Positions 14,475-20,165 of a stretch of 20,165 nucleotides of DNA are shown piece after piece (the stretch's first letter is position 1; each line of letters opens with the position of its first letter). The notes below the pieces were generated by a model. That model did not search any database, was not told where the DNA came from, and was given only the letters and a program-made list of their open reading frames with translations. Source of the DNA: Candidatus Caenarcanales bacterium (lineage in GTDB: Bacteria > Cyanobacteriota > Vampirovibrionia > LMEP-6097); NCBI GenBank assembly GCA_022447685.1, contig JAKVAO010000050.1, positions 1-20,165 of the forward strand, written 5' to 3'. The position numbers and the translations under genes are program-made.

Positions 14475-15349
14475 TTAAGGTAAAAGACTCAAAGTCAATT
14501 GCGACTGTACATTAGATTGACTGACACGGTACTCATCATAAGGCTTAAATGACGTACTGAGTTATTTAAAACTTCCAAATCATCGGTATCATAAGGAGGT
14601 CCTCCATCAAAAACAGAACCGATAGTAGAACCTGGAATAGTGTACTCAATCAAACGATTTCTAGTTGCATCTGGTGGTGTTGGAACCGTGAAGGGAAATG
14701 GGTTAGTAAGTCCATTGTGTGCAGGGTTAACACCTAAATAACCATCAAAATTAGTGGGATTAACGAGTGGACCTCCAAATTTAATATTTCTTGTATCTCC
14801 GTCTTCTTCACCGAATTGATAATCAAGACCAACATTAGTGGTGGGAGCCATACCGCTTTGAGCCCAATTACTAGAAAGTATATTATCGTATAAACCAAAG
14901 ACATCATCGGTGCCAGGAGGAATATACATGATAACTTCTGAGCTATCTCTCAAATCCTCTAGAGAATTAACATAAGCATTAAATTGTCTTTGAAGCATAT
15001 CTTTTTCTTGAGTTGAATTTGTACCATTCAAACCTTGAACCATCAATTCTCGGAGATTTTGAATTATATCCATAGCATCAGTTAAACCAGATTTTGCGAC
15101 ATCTAAATGTCCCATAAGATCCATGATATTTCCCTGAGCTTTAGTAATACCTCTTCATTTAGAAGTGAGCTTAGTTGAAATACTTGAAGATGCAACATCG
15201 TCTCCTGCTCTATTCAAGCGCTTACCCGTTGATAACTTCTCAATAGACTTCTAAGACTTCTGTCCATTCTTTTGAATAGAGTTAATAGTTGTTCGGGTTA
15301 GACTATTCGATTGAGTACTAATGAAAGTCAATGATAAAAGTGAACTCAT
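14475..15349 (-). pseudogene. Decayed flagellin gene (two nonsense codons, internal deletion and frameshift)
   Basis: Translation from ATG 15347-15349 gives a flagellin N-terminus (STQSNSLTRTTINSIQ). A TAG follows at codon 33 (15251-15253), then KSIEKLSTGKRLNRAGDDVA, a TGA at codon 65 (15155-15157), and RGITKAQGNIMDLMGHLD. The D1 domain and variable centre continue in frame (NLRELMVQGLNGTNSTQEKD matches the intact paralogue). The frame ends early at 14495. The true flagellin C-terminus survives in another frame as QLTLSLLP plus stop (14475-14477), matching FALSLLP of the intact gene. About 60 residues of the C-terminal helices are deleted at the junction. It lies convergent with umuC. No clear sigma-28 promoter is visible upstream. 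Confidence 0.88.
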
Positions 15350-15448
15350 ATATCACTTACACTAATCCAGCTTATTTATTTAACGGTATTTATAGTCAAA
15401 TCAACATAGACTCAATAGTTGAGATTTAAACCTGTTAAACTAACTTAG

Positions 15449-16153
15449 ATGTCAGTACAATTAGAGAATAATTCCATTAATTCAAATATTCAACTAGAGG
15501 AATCATGGTTAAAATACCTCGAAACTGAGTTTGAACAAGACTACATGAAAAGCCTACGTGAATTTCTAGTAGAAGAAAAATCTAAACATACTGTCTATCC
15601 TAAAAGTATAGAGATATTCAATGCCTTCAAATTCACCCCTCTTGAACAAGTAAAAGTAGTAATAATCGGGCAGGATCCTTATCATGGACCAGGACAAGCT
15701 CACGGACTATGCTTTTCAGTCCCAAATGGGATAGCTATTCCACCTTCATTACGCAACATATATAAAGAACTAGCAAAAAGCATAGAAGATTTCGAAATTC
15801 CAAGCCACGGTAATCTAGAGAAGTGGACTGAGCAAGGGGTTTTCTTACTAAATTCCAGTCTTACAGTAAGAGCCAATCAAGCGGCGTCACATGCAGGCAA
15901 AGGCTGGGAAAAGTTCACAGATAGAGTCATTGATACTGTTAATAAAGAAAGAGAATCTGTAGTTTTCCTATTATGGGGTTCATATGCCAAAAATAAGGGA
16001 AAGATAATAGATAGGACGAGACATTTAGTCTTAGAGTCGGTTCATCCTTCACCGCTATCCGCGTCAAAAGGCTTTATTGGCTCTAATCATTTCGTATTAA
16101 CAAATAAATACCTAGCGTCTAAAAACCTTGCTCCTATAGATTGGAAACTATAG
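15449..16153 (+). CDS. ung: Uracil-DNA glycosylase (family 1)
   Basis: Ung removes uracil from DNA to start base-excision repair. The 234-residue protein has motif A VVIIGQDPYHGPGQAHGLCFS (water-activating Asp76), VFLLNSSLTVRANQAASHAG for uracil recognition, and LLWGSYAKNKG. The DNA-intercalation motif HPSPLSA is at 199-205 (catalytic His199). The N-terminal 18 residues are poorly conserved, as usual. The start is ATG 15449; no Shine-Dalgarno is evident. It is followed after 4 nt by a membrane-anchored protein gene, so the two are probably co-transcribed and the second translationally coupled. Confidence 0.97.
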   Translation: MSVQLENNSINSNIQLEESWLKYLETEFEQDYMKSLREFLVEEKSKHTVYPKSIEIFNAFKFTPLEQVKVVIIGQDPYHGPGQAHGLCFSVPNGIAIPPSLRNIYKELAKSIEDFEIPSHGNLEKWTEQGVFLLNSSLTVRANQAASHAGKGWEKFTDRVIDTVNKERESVVFLLWGSYAKNKGKIIDRTRHLVLESVHPSPLSASKGFIGSNHFVLTNKYLASKNLAPIDWKL

Positions 16154-16157
16154 ATTT

Positions 16158-16961
16158 ATGGACTTAGAAGTCGTATTTTTATTAATCGCGGTCATTATAG
16201 TTTTATTATTCGCTTGGTATATACAAGTCTATATACTTCCAGGTCTAATTCAGATAAACCATAAACCTACAGGTCTCTTCAAAGCCCGGATTATTGATGA
16301 CGATGATGAAAATCCCAAGAAAAAATGGGAAGCCGACAGCAAACTAATTAAAGAGGCTGAAAAAATAGCAAAACAAGCCGTAGAAGCCAAAGTTTTACTA
16401 CCCATAGAGCATAAATCCTTGGGCGAAGAAGGCTTAAATCTCACTCTAAAGCTATTAGGCGCGGACATGAGTAAGGAAGAAGAGTCAAATTTAGCCTTAG
16501 CTGACGCAGTAATTGACGCAATTGTGTATTTACTAACCTTGAATGTGGATTTAAAAGAACAACACGAAGGTTTTCAGAAGATAGAGAAGTTCAACAAGCA
16601 ACTTCACAGCTCTAATTTATTGAGTAAAGTCAAAATCGAAGAAGAAGTTTTGAAAGAAAAACTAGAAAAAATCAAAGTATTGGATGAAAAGAAAGAAGTT
16701 ATCACTAAATTCAAAATAGTTTCTGAACATATCAAGATGATTGATCAGATTTTTTCAGATACTGGGCTCCTCGAAAATTATATGGACGAGAATGCCATGA
16801 TGCTTCACTCTAGATTCCTCGAGATTAGAGCTTTGTCTAGGGAATTATTTAACTTCGCTTATAAGCTTAACCCTGAAATTCTTGAAGAGGGTACTAATGA
16901 AGAACTAGAAGCTCTTATGACAAAGAATCCAGAATATTTTAAAATTAAGACTGAAGAGTAA
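16158..16961 (+). CDS. Single-pass membrane protein with cytoplasmic helical domain, function unknown
   Basis: This 267-residue protein has an N-terminal transmembrane helix (VVFLLIAVIIVLLFAWYIQVYIL, residues 5-27). A charged linker (DDDDENPKKK) and about 200 residues of predicted helix follow, with a strongly coiled-coil-like stretch near 155-190 (EEEVLKEKLEKIKVLDEKKE). I recognise no family. It lies 4 nt after ung. Its final codons and stop (16952-16961) form the 5' strand of helix P1 of RNase P RNA, so the gene and the RNA overlap by about 10 nt. An rnpB promoter, if separate, must lie within this coding region. Confidence 0.8.
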   Translation: MDLEVVFLLIAVIIVLLFAWYIQVYILPGLIQINHKPTGLFKARIIDDDDENPKKKWEADSKLIKEAEKIAKQAVEAKVLLPIEHKSLGEEGLNLTLKLLGADMSKEEESNLALADAVIDAIVYLLTLNVDLKEQHEGFQKIEKFNKQLHSSNLLSKVKIEEEVLKEKLEKIKVLDEKKEVITKFKIVSEHIKMIDQIFSDTGLLENYMDENAMMLHSRFLEIRALSRELFNFAYKLNPEILEEGTNEELEALMTKNPEYFKIKTEE

Positions 16962-16995
16962 GCCAAGCAATCGCTAGTCTCTTTTCATCTTGTGA

Positions 16996-17031
16996 AATCT
17001 ATTATGTTCGATTAAGGAAGCACAATAGATT
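16996..17031 (+). repeat. Extra hairpin within the enlarged P3 arm of rnpB
   Basis: AATCTATT (16996-17003) and AATAGATT (17024-17031) pair perfectly around a 20-base loop. Together with a small TTTCA/TGAAA hairpin just before it (16983-16997), it fills the P3 arm ahead of element copy B. Confidence 0.5.
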
Positions 17032-17040
17032 ACACCAGAT

Positions 17041-17160
17041 TAGACCATTGTGTAACTTTAAATTCAAGGCTGAGAAGGATGAAGAAGCGCAGTGTAATGG
17101 AATTACATGAGCATTCTGAAGACGACGAAAACGCAGAAGTTAGAGCTACACAATGGTCTA
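17041..17160 (+). repeat. Hairpin-flanked dispersed element, copy B (inside rnpB P3)
   Basis: Arms TAGACCATTGTGTA (17041-17054) and TACACAATGGTCTA (17147-17160) pair perfectly over 14 bp. The core has the left block AAATTCAAGGCTGAG (17060-17074), identical to copy A. A middle segment carries the hairpin TGTAAT-GGA-ATTACA. The right block is GACGACGAAAACGCAGAAG and TTAGAGCT (17121-17147). Confidence 0.85.
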
Positions 17161-17270
17161 GGCTAGAGGAAAGTCCGGGCACCGTAGAATCTAGGTCGCT
17201 GGTTAACTGCCAGTGCGTGAGAGCGTGAGGATAGTGCCACAGAAAGATACCGCCTGACTTAACTGTTAAT

Positions 17271-17392
17271 GAGAGGGTCTCTAGCTTTTCAAATGCAAGG
17301 CTTGCGCAGATTGAAAAATTTGAGCTGACTTTTGTCAGTGATAATTTTGAAAGCAAGCGTAACGCAGCAGTTGGAGAGCTAGAGACCCTCTC
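17271..17392 (+). repeat. Hairpin-flanked dispersed element, copy C (inside rnpB P12)
   Basis: Arms GAGAGGGTCTCTAGCT (17271-17286) and AGCTAGAGACCCTCTC (17377-17392) pair perfectly over 16 bp and take the place of P12. The core has CAAGGCT (17296-17302), nested helices ending in CTGAC-TTTT-GTCAG (17325-17338), and the right block AACGCAGCAGTTGGAG (17361-17376). It is closest to copy D. Confidence 0.88.
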
Positions 17393-17634
17393 AAGGTAAG
17401 GGTGCAAAGGTGAGGTAAGAGCTCACCAGCTATTTCCGTGAGGATTTAGGCTCGGTAAACCCCACTGAAGGTGCAAGGTAAGAGTCGTAAGGAAAAGTGT
17501 ATGGATTCTAAAACTTTTCTGACTTGATCCCGCTTGAACTTAGAAGTAATTCTAGGTCTAGATAGATGATTGCTTCAAACACAGAACCCGGCTTATGGCT
17601 TGCTCTTCACTTTTTAACTGAACCCTGACCAAGC

Positions 17635-19239
17635 TTAATCCTGAAAATACTTATCCCATTTCGAGCTGACAAGGTCTTTAACCTCATCTGACATAGTAAT
17701 TAAATTAGGCCATTCTCTTGTGAATCCTTCTGATTCCCATTTACGTGTAGCATCTATACCCATCTTGGAACCAAAGCCTTGCACCTGTGAAGCATGATCA
17801 AGTATATCTAGAGGTCCTTTGGAGAAAAGGATATCTCTATCGGGATCAGTATTACCGAAAGCATGCATTGCTGCCTCAGAAGGATCTTGGATGTTAACAT
17901 CATCATCGAAAATAATTACATATTTAGTCCAAGCAAGTTGTCCAGTACCCCAGATAGTATGCATAACTTTATGTGCGTGAGCTGCGTAACGTTTTTTGAT
18001 TTTAACTAAAGCACAATTATGAAAAACTCCTTCCCAAGGAAGGTTCATATCTGTAATCTCAGGACATACTAACTGCAATAATGGCAAGAAAATTCTTTCC
18101 GTAGCTTTACCGAGGTAGCAATCTTCCTGTGGCGGGATTCCAACTATAGTAGAAGCGTAGATAGGGTTTTCACGGTGAGTAAGAGCAGTTAAATGAAATT
18201 TAGGGTAGAGATCAGCTAAAGAATAGAAACCGGTGTGATCACCGAAAGGACCTTCCACAACTGGGTCTTCATTTAGATCTAGGTATCCTTCGAGTACAAT
18301 CTCTGATGTTGCTGGAACTTCTATATCTATGGTTTTACACTTCACTAGTTCCACAGGCTTTTTTCGGATAAATCCAGCCATTAGCATTTCATCGATACCA
18401 GGAGGCAATGGGGCTGTAGCTCCATAAGGTATACAAGGATCATTACCTATAGCTATAGCTATTTCCATACGTTTCTGCGGCTTGCCCATTTCTGAATCTA
18501 TTCCAGCATCATGGTTTTCAACAGTTTTAATAGTCTTAGCATAATTAGATGCGCCATCGTGATGCTTATGCCAGTGCATTCCAGTAGTAATATCATCGAA
18601 TTTCTGAAGACGGTACATGCCAACATTACGACCAGCACCTAATTTATCTGGATCTCTAGTAAAAACAGAAGTGAGTGTAATGAAAGGTCCACCATCTTCA
18701 GGCCAGCATTTTAGAATTGGGATTTTATCCAAAAGCTTCTGTCCAGATCCCCCCTTGAGCGTATGTGAGTCTTCAGCCAGGATTACCACTTCCTGACAAG
18801 GAGCGTTTTTAACTTTTTTAGGAATAACGTGCCTAAGCTCACTGAGTTCAAAGATTTTGCTAATCTTATCTCCTAGTGTAAAAGGCAATTCTGGTTTAAT
18901 AAGTGAGCGAATTCTATCGCCGATAATATCGTAACCAGTACAAGGGTTCGCTTCTAGTTGAATTTCATCACCAGAGTAAACCCCAAGTCCCATTTGCATA
19001 CGCTTATGCGAGCCCATGGCATTGATGAGTACAGGCATATCATAGCCTTTGACATTTTCGAAGAGAATAGCTTTATTCTGAGATTTCTTACCAGGAGCTT
19101 TTCCCTGTTCTTTAGAGATTCTATCTGCTATTTCAGTTATCTCTAGCTCAGCTGAAACTTCTTCTCGGATTCTTATCAGTTCATCAGCTGCTTCTAGATC
19201 AGCAATATATTCTCTAAGGTCGTTATAAGGAAAAGGCAT
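17635..19239 (-). CDS. ubiD: UbiD-family prenylated-FMN-dependent decarboxylase
   Basis: UbiD enzymes decarboxylate aromatic or polyprenyl-hydroxybenzoate acids using prenylated FMN made by UbiX; the classical role is quinone synthesis. The 534-residue protein has the N-terminal YNDLREYIADLEAADELIRI. It has the cofactor region GRNVGMYRLQ (203-212) with TGMHWHKHHDGASNY, and PLPPGIDEMLMAGFIRKKPVELVKC. The catalytic acid stretch is SEIVLEGYLDLNEDPVVEGPFGDHTGFYS (312-340). Which substrate it uses here cannot be told. The start ATG (19237-19239) fits the family N-terminus and no alternative exists, but it lies inside a perfect 15-bp hairpin. A TACAAT on minus (19255-19250) in the loop could start transcription after the hairpin's first arm. 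It converges on rnpB. Confidence 0.92.
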   Translation of the reverse strand: MPFPYNDLREYIADLEAADELIRIREEVSAELEITEIADRISKEQGKAPGKKSQNKAILFENVKGYDMPVLINAMGSHKRMQMGLGVYSGDEIQLEANPCTGYDIIGDRIRSLIKPELPFTLGDKISKIFELSELRHVIPKKVKNAPCQEVVILAEDSHTLKGGSGQKLLDKIPILKCWPEDGGPFITLTSVFTRDPDKLGAGRNVGMYRLQKFDDITTGMHWHKHHDGASNYAKTIKTVENHDAGIDSEMGKPQKRMEIAIAIGNDPCIPYGATAPLPPGIDEMLMAGFIRKKPVELVKCKTIDIEVPATSEIVLEGYLDLNEDPVVEGPFGDHTGFYSLADLYPKFHLTALTHRENPIYASTIVGIPPQEDCYLGKATERIFLPLLQLVCPEITDMNLPWEGVFHNCALVKIKKRYAAHAHKVMHTIWGTGQLAWTKYVIIFDDDVNIQDPSEAAMHAFGNTDPDRDILFSKGPLDILDHASQVQGFGSKMGIDATRKWESEGFTREWPNLITMSDEVKDLVSSKWDKYFQD

Positions 19240-19268
19240 CTAGTAATTTATTGTACTAGATGCCTTTT
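19231..19268 (-). terminator. Perfect 15-bp hairpin over the ubiD start codon; probable terminator of the upstream gene
   Basis: AAAAGGCATCTAGTA (19231-19245) and TACTAGATGCCTTTT (19254-19268) pair fully around an 8-base loop. On minus the stem ends in TTTT and follows the stop at 19310 by about 40 nt, the geometry of a terminator. The second arm contains the ubiD ATG, so read-through transcripts would have a closed start site. Confidence 0.7.
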
Positions 19269-19309
19269 GGTTTATTGTTTTATCTTGCTTGAACTGTGGA
19301 TTTGTTTAT

Positions 19310-20165
19310 TTATCTAAGATATGCGCCTGACTCATCCATAGCTTTTTCAGCAGGAGTTTTAGTTCTATTATTTAAAAAGTTATTCCATTGAGTATTGAAT
19401 GTTTGGTTCTCAGGTCTACATTCTGATTCATAATCTATCGAAGCTCCACCAGCATTACCAGGAACTTTAACATCTAAACATTCTGGTTCTTTCTCTACAG
19501 GTGGATTATCAAAATCAACAGGAACATTAAAATCAATCTTGGACTCATCTTCCTTAACTAATTCAGGAATAACCTGTTCTAAGTTAGGAACAATTGTAGG
19601 AATATTATTATTATTACCATCTCCACCAAAATTCAGATTAAGTCCTCCTCCAGAACCACCAGGATTCCACAAAGGTCCCAAGCCTACAGCACCAAGACCA
19701 CCTAATAAAGCAGCTGCACCACCGCCACCGGCTCCTTCTTTTTTACCTTCCTCAAAGATTGCAGGAGGGATTAGACAATCAAAAGATTCAGCACCCAACT
19801 TAATAATAGTATCTTTCTTAGATTTAGACTTAGCAGCCTCAGCATCCTTAGGAGCATTCTCTTCGAAGGCTATTAATTCAACTTTATCTCCATCAGGCTC
19901 ATTTCTAAACACTTGAATCTGACCATTCTCGTCTCTAGTTACTTCTAAGCCAGCTTTCTCTAACTGAGCTTGAGTATTTCTAGACCAAACGATACCGTCT
20001 AAATCAGTATCAATGCTACTATCAACTTTATCTAAATACTCATCTTTTTCGATATAAACAGGAAGCATATCTTCTAAACGGTTATCTGTTAAGGATGTCC
20101 TGCAAAACTCAGCATGAATATTGAAGTAAAAAAACCATGAAAGAGTAATCACAGATTGAGATAGC
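19310..20165 (-). CDS. Secreted Gly/Asn-rich protein of unknown function (5' end outside the window)
   Basis: The frame is open to the window edge. Its visible N-terminal part is hydrophobic (SVITLSWFFYFNIHA, before EFCRTSL) and looks like the end of a signal peptide. A GTG at 20150-20152 lies inside this hydrophobic stretch, so the true start is probably upstream. The body has an acidic repeat-poor region with VDSSIDTDLDGIVWSR and an EVTRDENGQIQVFRN segment. A low-complexity Gly/Ala/Asn stretch follows (GAGGGGAAALLGG to GGDGNNNN, about residues 140-182), then a Pro/acidic region with Cys pairs (PECLDV, YESECRPEN). No family is recognised. A perfect hairpin 40 nt downstream probably terminates it. 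Confidence 0.65.
   Translation of the reverse strand, partial: LSQSVITLSWFFYFNIHAEFCRTSLTDNRLEDMLPVYIEKDEYLDKVDSSIDTDLDGIVWSRNTQAQLEKAGLEVTRDENGQIQVFRNEPDGDKVELIAFEENAPKDAEAAKSKSKKDTIIKLGAESFDCLIPPAIFEEGKKEGAGGGGAAALLGGLGAVGLGPLWNPGGSGGGLNLNFGGDGNNNNIPTIVPNLEQVIPELVKEDESKIDFNVPVDFDNPPVEKEPECLDVKVPGNAGGASIDYESECRPENQTFNTQWNNFLNNRTKTPAEKAMDESGAYLR

Larger units (their letters stand above)
16952..17612 (+). ncRNA. rnpB: RNase P RNA (type A) with repeat insertions in P3 and P12
   Basis: This is the catalytic RNA that matures tRNA 5' ends. Conserved regions are clear: GAGGAAAGTCCGGGC (17166-17180), ACAGAAAGATACCGCC (17239-17254), GGTAAGGGTGCAAAGG (17395-17410) and ACAGAACCCGGCTTATGG (17581-17598). 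P1 is 13 bp: 16952-16964 with 17597-17609. P2 is AAGCAATC (16965-16972) with GATTGCTT (17568-17575). P3 stem is CTAGTCT (16974-16980) with AGGCTAG (17160-17166), enclosing about 180 nt instead of the usual 30-40. P12 is replaced by a 122-nt hairpin element (17271-17392). Total is about 660 nt against about 380 in E. coli. A T5 run follows P1. The 3' end faces ubiD. Confidence 0.95.

Noticed and set aside
14294..14515. 73-residue ORF on plus at the umuC end
   Set aside because: It is out of frame with umuC and overlaps the flagellin pseudogene; no domain is visible.
15411..15423. CTCAA-TAG-TTGAG palindrome upstream of ung
   Set aside because: It is a short 5-bp stem with no T run and no match to a known operator; it could easily occur by chance.
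17030..17407. 125-residue ORF on minus across the rnpB region
   Set aside because: It lies entirely antisense to well-paired RNase P RNA and the repeat elements; its codons carry no recognisable domain.
16952..17612. CRISPR array or tandem repeats inside rnpB
   Set aside because: The repeats are two single copies of one element with different arms, not regularly spaced direct repeats.
19539..19916. Proline-rich ORF on plus
   Set aside because: It is the antisense reading of the Gly-rich stretch of the secreted protein gene on minus.

Overview
The window looks like a low-GC chromosomal segment from a flagellated, non-photosynthetic relative of the cyanobacteria (Melainabacteria/Vampirovibrionia-like). 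This is inferred from the mix of a cyanobacterial-type AccC, UbiD, an expanded type-A RNase P RNA and flagellins; it was not tested by phylogeny. No tRNA, rRNA, CRISPR array or transposase gene is visible.

Layout. 24-1274 (minus): two hypothetical ORFs in one frame, separated by a single TAA. 1486-4395 (minus): DNA polymerase I, divergent from rplI (4490-4948). A 42-residue membrane microprotein (4955-5083, minus) and an EamA-type transporter (5217-6137, minus) follow. Then come the rplM-rpsI operon (minus) and a SpeD-family protein with an altered pyruvoyl site (plus). A secreted helical protein (minus) is divergent from accC (plus). A membrane-anchored TPR protein (minus) and homoserine kinase thrB (plus) share a palindromic divergent promoter. 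A sigma-28-driven flagellin, a shortened umuD and umuC lie in tandem on plus, followed by a decayed second flagellin on minus. Then come ung, a membrane-anchored helical protein and rnpB (plus), and ubiD and a secreted Gly/Asn-rich protein (minus).

The most striking content is a family of four short dispersed elements at 9523-9592, 12910-13028, 17041-17160 and 17271-17392. Each has a conserved core beginning near CAAGGCT and ending near AACGCAGNAGTTGGAG. Each core sits between inverted arms whose sequence differs at every locus while the two arms still pair with each other. Two copies lie inside rnpB, in the P3 and P12 arms, enlarging it to about 660 nt. The other two sit at gene 3' ends and touch stop codons. 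The pattern suggests elements that enter, or build themselves on, hairpins.

Other points of interest: a UmuD that is already trimmed to its UmuD' form and has lost both Ser-Lys dyad residues; a duplicated umuC 5' end; a SpeD homologue with QCQ in place of ESH; a ubiD start codon inside a perfect 15-bp hairpin; and several -10 boxes placed so close to start codons that leaderless mRNAs are likely.
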